Source: Candidatus Rifleibacteriota bacterium (GTDB lineage Bacteria; Muiribacteriota; UBA6191; JACPRK01; JACQZM01). Taken from it: a DNA stretch of 35,230 nt. The notes beneath the pieces were generated by a model, which did not search any database, was not told the origin of the DNA, and saw only the letters and a program-made list of their open reading frames with translations. Made by a program: the position numbers and the translations under genes. The stretch covers positions 1 through 35,230 of the forward strand of contig JACQZM010000301.1 of NCBI GenBank assembly GCA_016213885.1. Direction: 5' to 3'. Below, in pieces: positions 23,620 through 31,850 of this stretch (its first letter is position 1; every line of letters starts with the position of its first letter).

Positions 23620-25089
23620 CTAGCCGCCCGCGCACCCCAGGTGGTTCAAGATCATCCCGCCCATCTGGGTCACATCGCCCGCGCCGACCGTGAATACCCA
23701 GTCTCCACACTCGAGCTGCGACGAGATCAGCGGCACGTAGCTCTCCTTGGGGTTGCCCGGCGCCAGCGCGATCACGTAGGGGTGCTCTTCCACCATCCGC
23801 TGGTAGATCCTCTCGCTGGAAACACCCTCCCGCTGCTTCTCGCCCGCGGAGTAGATCGGGAGCAAGAGCACCAGGTCCGCGTCGCCGAACGCCCCGGCGA
23901 ACGAGGAGGCCAGCATCTCGGTCCGGCTGTACCGGTGCGGCTGGAAGATCGCGACGACGCGACGGGGCTTGGAGAGCCGTGCCGACGCGAGCGTGGCCCG
24001 GATCTCCGTGGGGTGGTGGGCGTAGTCGTCGAAGATCTTGATGCCGTTCGCCTCTCCGATGAACTGGAACCGCCGCTTCACTCCGTCGAACGTGGGCAGC
24101 ACCCGACCGATCGCTTCCGGCGAGACCCCCAGTTGCCGCGCCACGGCGATGGCGGCGATCGAGTTGAGCACGTTGTGCCGGCCCGGGATGTTGAGCGTGT
24201 ACGGCCCCAAGAGCTGGCCCCGGTACGCCACCTGGTAGGTGCTGTGGCGCCCGTGGTGCGCGACGTTCACGGCCCGGATATCCACATCCGGAGAAAAGCC
24301 GTAGACCAGCTTCGGAACCCTGATGTGGGGGAGCAGCCGCCTGATCCGCTGATCGTCGGCGCACAGGATCGCCAGCCCCTGGGGACCCACGGCGTTGATG
24401 AACTGGAGGTAGGCCGCCTCCATGTTCTCCATCGTCCGGTAGTGGTCCATGTGATCGTCGTCGATGTTGGTGACGACCACGGTCCGGCACGGGAGGCAGA
24501 GGAACGATCCGTCGGACTCGTCGGCTTCCACGACCACCAGCGGACTGTTGCCGTGGCGCACGTTCGACCCGAGCCCGTTGACCTCGCCGCCGACGATCAA
24601 GGTGGGGTCGAGGCCGGTCTGCTGGAGGACGTGGGAGGTCAAGGACGTGGTGGTGGTCTTGCCGTGGGCGCCGGCGATGGCGATCCCGTGGCGGCGGTGC
24701 ATCAGCCAGGCGAGGAGCTCTGCCCTGCGATGGATCCGCAACCCCCGGCTCCTCGCCTCCGCAAGCTCCGGGTTCTCCGAGGCGATGGCGGACGAGACCA
24801 CGACCAGCTCGCAGTCCGTGATGTTGCTGGCGGCGTGCCCCACGAAGATCAGGGCGCCCATCTTGGCCAGCCTCTCCGTCGCCAGGGAGGCCTTGAGGTC
24901 CGAGCCGGACACGGAGAACCCCCGCAGCATGCACAGCTGGGCGATCCCCGACATCCCCACCCCGCCGATCCCGATGAAGTGGAGTCGCTTGACTCCCTCC
25001 AGCGAGAGCACCGTCGGGGCCTGGACAGCCTCCGGCCCCGTCCGGACGCTCTCCTCCGGGGCCAGGCACAGCGCAGTTGCTCTACTCAT
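23620..25089 (-). CDS. murC: UDP-N-acetylmuramate-L-alanine ligase
   Basis: MurC adds L-Ala to UDP-MurNAc in the cytoplasm, the first amino-acid step of peptidoglycan precursor synthesis. The 489 residues match family size. Features are the N-terminal Rossmann motif HFIGIGGVGMSGIA, the ATP loop AGAHGKTTTT, VVEADESDGSF, NIDDDHMDHY, the central IPGRHNVLNSIAAIAVA, and the C-terminal DDYAHHPTEI and FQPHRYSRT. The N-terminal 30 residues extend beyond the usual start and could be trimmed. A structured 142-nt spacer separates it from murG. Confidence 0.97.
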   Translation of the reverse strand: MSRATALCLAPEESVRTGPEAVQAPTVLSLEGVKRLHFIGIGGVGMSGIAQLCMLRGFSVSGSDLKASLATERLAKMGALIFVGHAASNITDCELVVVSSAIASENPELAEARSRGLRIHRRAELLAWLMHRRHGIAIAGAHGKTTTTSLTSHVLQQTGLDPTLIVGGEVNGLGSNVRHGNSPLVVVEADESDGSFLCLPCRTVVVTNIDDDHMDHYRTMENMEAAYLQFINAVGPQGLAILCADDQRIRRLLPHIRVPKLVYGFSPDVDIRAVNVAHHGRHSTYQVAYRGQLLGPYTLNIPGRHNVLNSIAAIAVARQLGVSPEAIGRVLPTFDGVKRRFQFIGEANGIKIFDDYAHHPTEIRATLASARLSKPRRVVAIFQPHRYSRTEMLASSFAGAFGDADLVLLLPIYSAGEKQREGVSSERIYQRMVEEHPYVIALAPGNPKESYVPLISSQLECGDWVFTVGAGDVTQMGGMILNHLGCAGG

Positions 25090-25135
25090 CTATCGCACCA
25101 CTCTCGGGTCCGGACCACCCCGTCCCACCCTTTCT

Positions 25136-25202
25136 GCTTCCGATCGCGGAAGCGGCTGTTGTGCGGTCGGCGGCCATCTGCCGCCCACTGTCTCGACCGC
25201 AC
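25136..25202. promoter_or_regulatory. Structured murG-murC spacer
   Basis: Two inverted repeats lie between murG and murC: GCTTCCG / CGGAAGC (25136-25153, 7 bp, 4-nt loop) and GTGCGGTCG / CGACCGCAC (25161-25202, 9 bp). The second encloses an inner GCGGC / GCCGC hairpin. There is no T-tract. Other upstream dcw junctions are short or overlapping, so this leader-like structure before murC may attenuate or stabilise the transcript. Confidence 0.5.
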
Positions 25203-25231
25203 GACTCAAGAGAGGGACCGCCGGTCCCCAC

Positions 25232-26368
25232 CTAATCTCCATCGGCTCTCGACGCGGCATGAACCAGCGAGTCGAGCGCCTCCAGCACCCTCCTGGTCGC
25301 TCCGGGCCTCCGGAACGGCACCAGCGCCGCCCGGTACTTCTGGAGGTTCTGAGCTTGCGACATGCGGTCGATCTCGGCCATCAGTCGCTCCTCGGTCAGC
25401 TCGGTCTCCTCCAGGATCTCCGAAGCGCCTCGCTCCTTCAGGGAGCGAGCATTCTCGAACTGGTGGTTCCCGACCGCACCCGGAAACGGAACGTAGATCG
25501 CGGGCACCGAGAACTCCACCAGCTCCGAGACCGTCAGCGCCCCGGCCCTGCACACCGCGAAGTCCGTCCGGTAGAGGATCTTGTCCATCTCCTCCGTGTA
25601 GGCCACGATCTCGACGTTCGGGTGACCCTGGCCCAGACCGGCCACGACCTCGGCGTGATCCCGCGTGCCCGTGAGGTGGATCACCCGGAGGTCGACCTTC
25701 GCGGCCAGACGATGGTACAGGCTGCGCACCACCATATTCAAGCGTCGTGCGCCCTGACTTCCTCCCAAAATCAAGAGCGTCCTGGTCGAACCCGTCTGCC
25801 GGCGCCCCGGATCGTACTCGTACCGGAGCGGGGTGCCCAGGTCATGGACCGACAGTCCCCTGGGAAAGTGACACGCCGACTGTTCGAAATGGGTCACCAC
25901 GCCCCTGGAGATGCGGGCCAGCAGGCGATTTGCCCGACCCGGCACCGTGTTGGGCTCATGGAGCAGCGCCGGAACGCCCTCGAGCCACGCGGCCACCACG
26001 GCGGGGAACGACACGAACCCGCCGGTGCCGTAGAGCACATGGGGGCGAAACACCCTCATGGCCTGGCGCGCGGCCCGGATCCCCGCCCACATTCCCGGAA
26101 GGATGGAGAGGGCGTTCCGCGCCACCAGGCGAACGGCCGGGATCGTCGCGCAGGGCAGGCCGTGGGACTCGACCACGCCCTTCTCGAGGCCCTCCGGAGT
26201 CACCAGGAACAGCACATGGCAGGGCTTTCCCGGTCGGGCCAGCGCCTCCCGGGCCACGGCCAGGGCGGGGTAGATGTGCCCCCCTGACCCGCCGCCGGCG
26301 AAGACGATCCTGAGCTCGTCGTCCGGCCCGGGGCGGGGGGGGGTGTCAGAGGCCACGGACGGTATCAT
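25232..26368 (-). CDS. murG: UDP-GlcNAc:lipid I GlcNAc transferase
   Basis: MurG converts lipid I to lipid II on the inner face of the cytoplasmic membrane. From ATG 26368 it has 378 residues. Features are FAGGGSGGHIYPALAVA, YGTGGFVSFPAVVAA, HEPNTVPGRANRLLAR, GGSQGARRLN in the C-terminal domain, CRAGALTVSEL, and VPFPGAVGNHQFENAR for UDP-GlcNAc binding. The first 20 residues are a Pro-rich tail. ATG 26368 is chosen over GTG 26380 because it makes an ATGA overlap with the ftsW stop and has GGTGGAG at proper spacing. Confidence 0.96.
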   Translation of the reverse strand: MIPSVASDTPPRPGPDDELRIVFAGGGSGGHIYPALAVAREALARPGKPCHVLFLVTPEGLEKGVVESHGLPCATIPAVRLVARNALSILPGMWAGIRAARQAMRVFRPHVLYGTGGFVSFPAVVAAWLEGVPALLHEPNTVPGRANRLLARISRGVVTHFEQSACHFPRGLSVHDLGTPLRYEYDPGRRQTGSTRTLLILGGSQGARRLNMVVRSLYHRLAAKVDLRVIHLTGTRDHAEVVAGLGQGHPNVEIVAYTEEMDKILYRTDFAVCRAGALTVSELVEFSVPAIYVPFPGAVGNHQFENARSLKERGASEILEETELTEERLMAEIDRMSQAQNLQKYRAALVPFRRPGATRRVLEALDSLVHAASRADGD

Positions 26369-27504
26369 GCCTGGCTCCACCGACGGGAGAGCCTCGACAG
26401 GCTGTCGGTCTCGGCGGCTCTGGAGATGGACAGCAGCACCCCGGCGCTGGCCATCATGCAGACCAGGCTCGACCCGCCGGCGCTGATGAACGGGAGCGGG
26501 ATCCCCGTGGTCGGCATCAGCCCCATCACGACCATCAGGTTCAGCAAAGCCTGCAGGCCGATCGCCACGGTGATGCCGAAGGCGAGGAACATGCCGAACA
26601 GATCCGGGGCCCTCAGTGTGATGCGGACACCCCGGTAGAGCACCCCGATGAACAGGATGATCACGACGATCCCGCCGATCATCCCCATCTCCTCGCCCAC
26701 GACGGCGAAGATGAAGTCGGTGCTCACGAACGGAAGGTGCTTGAGCTTCTGGAGCCCCTGCCCGATCCCGACTCCGGCGACGCCGCCGGAACCCATGGCC
26801 ATCAACGACTGGATGATCTGGTAGCCGGCCCCGCCGGGATCGGACCAGGGATCGGCGAAAGCGACCAGCCTGCGCACCCGGTAGGGCTCCGCGTAGATGA
26901 GGCCGCTCACGGAGATCAGGCCGATCAGGCAGATCGAGAGGATGTGCCCAAGGTTGGCATGGGCCACCAGGATCATGGAGAAGCCGATCCCCATCACCAG
27001 CGTCGCCAGGCTGAGACTCTTCTGCTTGACGATCAAGAGGGTGAACGAGGTCAACAGGAGCAGGTTCGGAAGCAGGTAGTCCCTGAAGCTGTCCCGCTTC
27101 TTGTAGTTCTTGGCCAGCCTGTCGGCGAGGTAGAGGATCACCGCCAGCTTGGCGATCTCCGCCGGCTGGAACGAGAGCGGCCCCAGCAAGACCCAGCGGG
27201 TCGCGCCGTTGACGGTCTTCCCGACCCCGGGGATGAAGACCAGGAGGAGCATTCCGACGCTCATGAGGAGACCTGGTACGGCCAGAGCCCTCAGCCGATG
27301 GTAGTCCATCGACATGAGCGTCACCATCAGGACCACGCCGAGAAGCATGAACCGCCCCTGGCGCTTCACGAGGTAGAACTTGTCCTGGAACTGCTCCAGG
27401 CTCGTGACGGAGCTGGAAGAGAAGACGAGCACCAGGCCGATGCCGAGGAGCGCCATCAACATGAATAGCAGCTTCTGATCGACGGATGCCGGGACGATCT
27501 TCAA
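26365..27504 (-). CDS. ftsW: SEDS peptidoglycan polymerase FtsW
   Basis: FtsW is the septal SEDS glycosyltransferase that polymerises lipid II with its class B PBP partner. The 379 residues contain about ten membrane helices. Family features are LSFQPAEIAKLAVILYLAD, a large outer loop with NGATRWVLLGPLS, GGAGYQIIQSLMAMGSGG, FIFAVVGEEMGMIGG and GIPLPFISAGGSSL. It starts with TTG at 27504, 13 nt after murD, with AGG-rich sequence upstream. It could be called RodA by fold, but the position between murD and murG is that of ftsW. No ftsI gene is in the window. Confidence 0.95.
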   Translation of the reverse strand: MKIVPASVDQKLLFMLMALLGIGLVLVFSSSSVTSLEQFQDKFYLVKRQGRFMLLGVVLMVTLMSMDYHRLRALAVPGLLMSVGMLLLVFIPGVGKTVNGATRWVLLGPLSFQPAEIAKLAVILYLADRLAKNYKKRDSFRDYLLPNLLLLTSFTLLIVKQKSLSLATLVMGIGFSMILVAHANLGHILSICLIGLISVSGLIYAEPYRVRRLVAFADPWSDPGGAGYQIIQSLMAMGSGGVAGVGIGQGLQKLKHLPFVSTDFIFAVVGEEMGMIGGIVVIILFIGVLYRGVRITLRAPDLFGMFLAFGITVAIGLQALLNLMVVMGLMPTTGIPLPFISAGGSSLVCMMASAGVLLSISRAAETDSLSRLSRRWSQA

Positions 27505-27517
27505 CTGGCGATCATAC

Positions 27518-28966
27518 CTACCTCTGGAACGAGTTCACGATCCGACGGAACGACTCGCCGCGCTCCTCGTAGTTCTTGAACTGATCGAAGCTGGCGCAGG
27601 CAGGGGAGAAGAGGACCAGCTCGCCCGGACCGGCCAGGTGCCTGGCCCGGTCCACCGCCTCCGGGAGGTCCCTGGCCAGGTGGATCGGCAGCTCCTGTCC
27701 GATCTCCCGGGCGATCTTCTCCCTGGCCTCCCCGAACGCCACCACGGCCTTGACGCGCCCCCGGGCCGCCGGGACCAGATCGGTGAACGCGAGCCCCTTG
27801 TCCCTCCCGCCGAGCATCAGCACCACGGGGACGTGCTGCTTCTTCAGCGCGTAGATCGTCGCGTCCACGGAGGTGGACTTCGAGTCGTTGACGTAGGTGA
27901 CCCCCTCCCTGACGCCGATCACCTCTATACGGTGCTTCAGCGGGGTGAACGCGACGAGCATCTCCTCGATCGTCGACCCGGGCAGGTCCATCGCCGCAGC
28001 CAGCCCGGCGACCGCCTGGATCGACTCGGAGACCAGGCGCCAGTCGTAGGACAGCGCCGGCCCCAGGCGTTTCAGGTCGAGATAGGGAACGGCCCGACCT
28101 CCGGCGACGCGACGGGTGAGGATCCCGCGCTCCGGCGACAGGGTCAGGGCGCCTCGAGGTCCGAACGGGATCTTCAGGGCGGGACACGACACCAGCGCCC
28201 GCCTGACCTGGCCGCAGGTGGAGGGGTAGACCACCGAACGGTCCTGGGTGAGGTTCGCGGCGATGTTCATCTTCGCCCTGAAGTAGCTCTCCTCGTCGCC
28301 GTGCCAGTCCAGATGATTGGGGGCGAAGCTCGTGATGATCGCCACGGCGGGCGCGAACCGATCGATGTGGTGGAGCTGGAAGCTCGACACCTCCACGACC
28401 CAGTAGTCCGGGGTCGACTCCTGGACCGCCAGGCTGAACGGATAGCCGATGTTCCCGGTGGCGACGCTGGCGAAGCCCGCCTTGGCCAGGAGCAGCTGCG
28501 CCATGGTGACGGTGGTGGTCTTGCCGTTGGTACCGGTGACCGCCACGATCGGAGCGCTGGCAAAGGCGAACGCCAGCTCGATCTCGCTGATGACCTTGAG
28601 CCCCGCGCCCTCGAGCGCCAGCAGCGCCGGTGTGTGAGCCGGCACCCCCGGGCTCACCACGACCAGCTCGTAGCCCAGCAGCATCTCCTGGGAGACGGTC
28701 TGGAAATGGACCTGGACCTCGGGCCACCGAATCCTGTCGGAGAGGTTGCGATAGCCCGGGATCTCCTGATCGTCGTAGAAGCCGAACCGGACGCCGTGGT
28801 GGGTGAGCAGATGGGCCGCGGCGAGGCCGGACCGCCCGAGGCCGTAGACGAGGACCCGACCTCGCCCGATCTCCAGCGGTCCCCGGGAGCCGGGTGCCGG
28901 CCCGAGCCGGCGGGAGGTCTTGGAGTCGGGGCGTCGGCGCGCTCGTGAGTCGGTGGATCGGGACAC
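27518..28966 (-). CDS. murD: UDP-N-acetylmuramoyl-L-alanine-D-glutamate ligase
   Basis: MurD adds D-Glu to UDP-MurNAc-L-Ala. From GTG 28966 it has 482 residues, slightly long because of a basic tail of about 35 residues. Features are the N-terminal VLVYGLGRSGLAAAHLL, VVSPGVP, the ATP loop VTGTNGKTTTV, NHLDWHGDEESYFRAK with the probable carbamylated Lys, LKHRIEVIG, VNDSKSTSVDA, GGRDKG and FSPACASFDQFKNYEERG. GTG 28966 follows GGGAG at 5 nt and lies about 36 nt from a predicted transcription start. The longer open frame upstream only reads through the repeat element. It is the first dcw gene here; murE, murF and mraY are not next to it. Confidence 0.96.
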   Translation of the reverse strand: MSRSTDSRARRRPDSKTSRRLGPAPGSRGPLEIGRGRVLVYGLGRSGLAAAHLLTHHGVRFGFYDDQEIPGYRNLSDRIRWPEVQVHFQTVSQEMLLGYELVVVSPGVPAHTPALLALEGAGLKVISEIELAFAFASAPIVAVTGTNGKTTTVTMAQLLLAKAGFASVATGNIGYPFSLAVQESTPDYWVVEVSSFQLHHIDRFAPAVAIITSFAPNHLDWHGDEESYFRAKMNIAANLTQDRSVVYPSTCGQVRRALVSCPALKIPFGPRGALTLSPERGILTRRVAGGRAVPYLDLKRLGPALSYDWRLVSESIQAVAGLAAAMDLPGSTIEEMLVAFTPLKHRIEVIGVREGVTYVNDSKSTSVDATIYALKKQHVPVVLMLGGRDKGLAFTDLVPAARGRVKAVVAFGEAREKIAREIGQELPIHLARDLPEAVDRARHLAGPGELVLFSPACASFDQFKNYEERGESFRRIVNSFQR

Positions 28967-29007
28967 GGGTCTCCCTTCCTCCCCGGCCAGGTTCGAGAAG
29001 GCCGGCC

Positions 29008-29037
29008 ATGCTATCACGCACAGGGCATACAAGACAA
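29008..29037 (-). promoter_or_regulatory. Promoter of murD-ftsW-murG
   Basis: On the minus strand, TTGTCT (29032-29037), 18 nt, and TAGCAT (29008-29013) lie between element copy C and murD. The -10 overlaps the 9-mer GTGATAGCA shared with the ftsQ and DUF2252 promoters. Confidence 0.5.
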
Positions 29038-29054
29038 GATCGACCCCCTTGCAA

Positions 29055-29240
29055 GACCCGGCGCCTCGCCGGGTCCGAGTCGCGCCCCCGAGCGCGACCT
29101 CAATCCGGATCCCTTCCTCTTTACTTCTCTCTCCCGAGCGCGCCTCCAAATGAACCCCCTCCACTTCCTTGGCGACTCTGCAGCCAGGCCGAGGCCTGAT
29201 CACAGGCCCGACTCCGCGAAACAGGTGGGGGATCCTGGCT
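29055..29240 (-). repeat. Dispersed structured element, copy C (near full length)
   Basis: Read on the minus strand, this copy has the left module with its three arms (central arm GGCCTG/CAGGCC at 29185-29208). A purine-rich linker follows, then hairpin GTCGCGC / GCGCGAC (29079-29098) and hairpin GACCCGGCG / CGCCGGGTC (29055-29075). The right end lies 18 nt from the murD -35 box. With copies D and E it defines an element of about 190 bp. Confidence 0.88.
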
Positions 29241-29475
29241 TGCCCCTTCTGTTGACGATCGCGACAGATCGGTCGTCTTCGTTGCCGGGCCGGTCAGCCC
29301 GGTCCACGACGGCATTGGACCGGGATCGGTCCCCGACGGGGTGTCGAAAATCAAGACAATCGCCGGCCGGTTGGAGGCGATCGGTCGCGGAGAACGGCCT
29401 TCTGAAGCGGACCCTTGGGCGGTCGCGGGAGATCGGTCCCACCTGGCACTTCAGTTGCTGTGGAAAGAGGGCGGA

Positions 29476-29584
29476 GGAGGTCTCGATCCGGGCTCGGGTG
29501 TCCGGAACGCCTACCTCCGAACAAGTGACAGGGGACTGTTCTCAGGGGAGAGGGGCTTCCGCCAGCCGCTCCCCTATTTTTTTT
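29476..29584 (+). ncRNA. Possible small RNA 3' end with intrinsic terminator
   Basis: On the plus strand three stem-loops follow one another. The first is GGAGGT / ACCTCC (29476-29518) enclosing TCCGG / CCGGA. The second is GAACA(A)GT / ACTGTTC (29519-29541). The third, AGGGGAG / CTCCCCT (29544-29575), is followed by ATTTTTTTT, a strong rho-independent terminator. Both flanking genes are on the minus strand, so the terminator must serve a plus-strand transcript with no convincing ORF. The 5' end is unclear; 29241-29475 also holds hairpins (for example GGACC / GGTCC) but no clear promoter. It does not match the 6S, SRP, RNase P or tmRNA hallmarks I know. Confidence 0.45.
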
Positions 29585-29616
29585 CCCGGCCGCGCCGGCC
29601 GCGACGATGCGCGACC

Positions 29617-31419
29617 CTACTCCTCCGGCTCGCCGGGTGATCGGCCTTCCAGCAGCTTGCGCTCACCTTCGGCCAGCTGATGGAGGGACAGGTGGGCGGT
29701 CATCTCCATCGCCTCCGGGGCGGCCCACGACCGTTCCGCCACCACGTTTCTGATCAAGGTCCAGTTCGGGCACGGGACTCCGGGGGCGGAGCTGACGGTG
29801 CGAGGGTCGAAAAGGAACACGGCCCGTCGCATCCCTCGCTCGTCGGGGCGTCCGCCCACGGGCACCAGGACCACCTTGTCGACCAGCAGGTCGATGGCCG
29901 CCCGGTAGTCCGCGTTGAACTCCATCTCCCGATGGTGGACCTCCATGAACATGCGGCCCGCCGCGACCGACCGTCCCAGGAAGTCCAGGATCCCGGCCAC
30001 GTAGCGGCTTTCCTCCAGGGCCCTCATCAGCGAGGAGAGCTCCGCCTGCTGGAAGGAGAACAGCGACTCGTCCACGTCCAGATCGGTGAGCTCGAACGCC
30101 GGGCGCCCCCCGGTCTCGTACGATTCCCAGGCCAGATCGTTCGCCCTGGCCAGCAGCCTGAAGAACAGTCCGGGCCGTCCGCCCGAAACGAGCGCCAGAT
30201 GACTGAACACGGTGGCCGGCACCGCCGGCCGACCCGCGACCTTGGCGCCGGGCTCGAAGGCGTAGACGTTCGCATCGAACCAGGCGAGCCTGTCCTTGAG
30301 CCATGACTCCCACTCCTCGAACGAGCTCAGGCGGTTCGGCACGTTGAACACCATCAGGTCGTGGTTGGGTCTGAAGCCGGCCGACTCGGACCCCCCATCG
30401 GTGAACAGGTTCAATCGGTACGGCCGACCGAACACCTTCACGAACGCTCCGGAGGAGGCGGCGAGCAGCCGGATGAACTCGGCCACGAACGGCTGACACC
30501 CCAGCGGTACCTCGTCGAAGTCGTCGAAGATGAGAAACGTCGTGCTCCGGCCCATCATCTCCTGTCGTCGCAGGAGCAGCGTTCGAACGTCCTCCCGAAG
30601 ACGGTCCAGATGGTCCTTGAGGTCGTCCACTTCCTGGTACGCTTCGGACGTTCGAAGCGTATGGGCGAGCGATATCCGGGTCGCCTTGAGCTGACGATCC
30701 GTGGTCTCGTCGCGGGCTATCCGGGAGGCGACGCTGGTGGACTTGCGGGACAGCAGGCTCGTCGCCGCGGACACCACGGAGACGAGCGGGCCCGCCAGCG
30801 TCAGGGTCGCCACCTTGGTGAACGAGAACGCCGTCTCGCTGGTCCGCTCGACCTTCTTCTCCAGACCAACCCGGGAGGTGGTCTCGCGCTGCTCTTCCGT
30901 GGACTCGGAGGTGGCCCCCTCCTTCCCGGTGGTCACGGACTTCTGGATCACGTCGCTCCGGCCGTGAAGCTCCTGGAGCCTTCCGCGAAGCTCCATCAGG
31001 TCGCCCAGGAACGCCCTGTCCACCTTCTTGTGGGTCGGCTCCAGCGCCCGCACCACGGCCATCAGGATCTCCCGGATCGCCTGGCGGAACGTGGCTCCCC
31101 GGACGTTCAGGGCGCTGCACCGGACCACGATCGGCTGGGCGTATCCGGTCCGTTCGCAGATCTCTTCCAGCAGGGCGATCGTCGAGGTCTTGCCCCAGCC
31201 ATCGGGCCCCATGACGAGCTGGTGAGAGTGGCAGAACGCGAGCGCCTCGCTCACGGGGAACAGGTCCGCGTCCAGCGGAAGCTGGGCGTCGTGCCGGGTC
31301 GGCGCCCGGGACGCATGGCTGGCGAAGACCGCGAGCTGGCGGGAGCGACGGAGCTTGCTCCACCGCCTGATCTCACCCCCGCCCGGGCCACCCGGGAGCA
31401 GCTTCTGACCGATCGCCAT
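29617..31419 (-). CDS. Large P-loop ATPase of unknown function with a hydrophobic insert
   Basis: The 600-residue protein has Walker A GPDGWGKTST (71-80) and Walker B TFLIFDDFDE (294-303), the Asp-Asp and Glu pattern of AAA/STAND/KAP-type ATPases. Between them, about 200 residues include a Ser/Thr/Glu-rich stretch (160-195) and one hydrophobic segment (about 203-224), reminiscent of KAP NTPases, whose P-loop domain is split by membrane segments. A coiled-coil-like run (260-290) follows. The C-terminal half has sensor-like FGRPYRLNLF and helical domains without a family I recognise. ATG 31419 has GGGGAG about 9 nt upstream. Function unknown; a membrane-associated or signalling role is possible. 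Confidence 0.75.
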   Translation of the reverse strand: MAIGQKLLPGGPGGGEIRRWSKLRRSRQLAVFASHASRAPTRHDAQLPLDADLFPVSEALAFCHSHQLVMGPDGWGKTSTIALLEEICERTGYAQPIVVRCSALNVRGATFRQAIREILMAVVRALEPTHKKVDRAFLGDLMELRGRLQELHGRSDVIQKSVTTGKEGATSESTEEQRETTSRVGLEKKVERTSETAFSFTKVATLTLAGPLVSVVSAATSLLSRKSTSVASRIARDETTDRQLKATRISLAHTLRTSEAYQEVDDLKDHLDRLREDVRTLLLRRQEMMGRSTTFLIFDDFDEVPLGCQPFVAEFIRLLAASSGAFVKVFGRPYRLNLFTDGGSESAGFRPNHDLMVFNVPNRLSSFEEWESWLKDRLAWFDANVYAFEPGAKVAGRPAVPATVFSHLALVSGGRPGLFFRLLARANDLAWESYETGGRPAFELTDLDVDESLFSFQQAELSSLMRALEESRYVAGILDFLGRSVAAGRMFMEVHHREMEFNADYRAAIDLLVDKVVLVPVGGRPDERGMRRAVFLFDPRTVSSAPGVPCPNWTLIRNVVAERSWAAPEAMEMTAHLSLHQLAEGERKLLEGRSPGEPEE

Positions 31420-31584
31420 GAGTGTCACTCCCCGCAGGCGTCGCCGGAGGCGACAGCCGTCCCTGGCCCGGGAGCGCCCGTCACACGGCCCACCCTTCAG
31501 GGCACGCGCGCCCTCGCGAGGCTCTCGGAGGTCTCGCACCCAGCGTAGCCCATGGAGCCGGGCCCTGACGAGTCCGACAGGGGG
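31420..31584. other. Gene-free spacer
   Basis: No gene, repeat or clear promoter is visible between the ATPase start and element copy D. An inverted repeat, GTCGCC / GGCGAC, lies near 31440-31455 and could be part of the ATPase leader. Confidence 0.4.
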
Positions 31585-31795
31585 CCGGGATCCCCCGCCT
31601 GTTTCGCGGAGTCGGGCCTGTGATCAGGCCTCGGCCTGGCTGCAGAGTCACCGAGGAAGTGGAGGGAATTCACTTGAACTCGCGCGCGAGGGAAGGGAAG
31701 AGGAGGGGATCCGGATTGAGGTCGCGCTCGGGGGCGCGACTCGGACCCGGCGAGGCGCCGGGTCTTGCGACTCCGATCCGGCCAGAGGCCGGGTC
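31585..31795 (+). repeat. Dispersed structured element, copy D (full, three right hairpins)
   Basis: The left module with three arms is at about 31585-31665. The purine-rich linker follows, then hairpins GTCGCGC / GCGCGAC (31721-31740) and GACCCGGCG / CGCCGGGTC (31744-31764). A third stem GATCCGGCC / GGCCGGGTC with loop AGA lies at 31775-31795. That third stem keeps nine pairs, with compensated changes and one G-U relative to copy F. The element ends 56 nt before the PstS-like start codon. Confidence 0.88.
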
Positions 31796-31834
31796 CTGGG
31801 CCGTCGACCCGGTACCGGCTCCAGGGGGCTCCTG

Positions 31835-31843
31835 TGTTATAAT
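31835..31843 (+). promoter_or_regulatory. Extended -10 promoter of the PstS-like gene
   Basis: TGTTATAAT is a perfect extended -10 (31835-31843) without a visible -35. Transcription should start near 31850, one base before ATG 31851, so the mRNA is predicted to be leaderless. This also excludes ATG 31842 as the start. Confidence 0.65.
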
Positions 31844-31850
31844 GGACGGC

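Noticed and set aside
28967..29203. N-terminal extension of murD by 79 codons
   Set aside because: It reads through element copy C and the promoter, has no family similarity, and GTG 28966 has a good ribosome site.
29241..29584. Known structural RNA (6S, SRP, RNase P or tmRNA)
   Set aside because: The conserved core motifs I know for these RNAs are not present; only generic stem-loops and the terminator are seen.
29150..29680. Open frame on the plus strand starting MNPLHFLGDS, covering element copy C and the possible small RNA
   Set aside because: The first 30 codons are simply the left module, which yields similar peptides wherever it occurs. The rest is low-complexity and ends inside the ATPase gene on the other strand.
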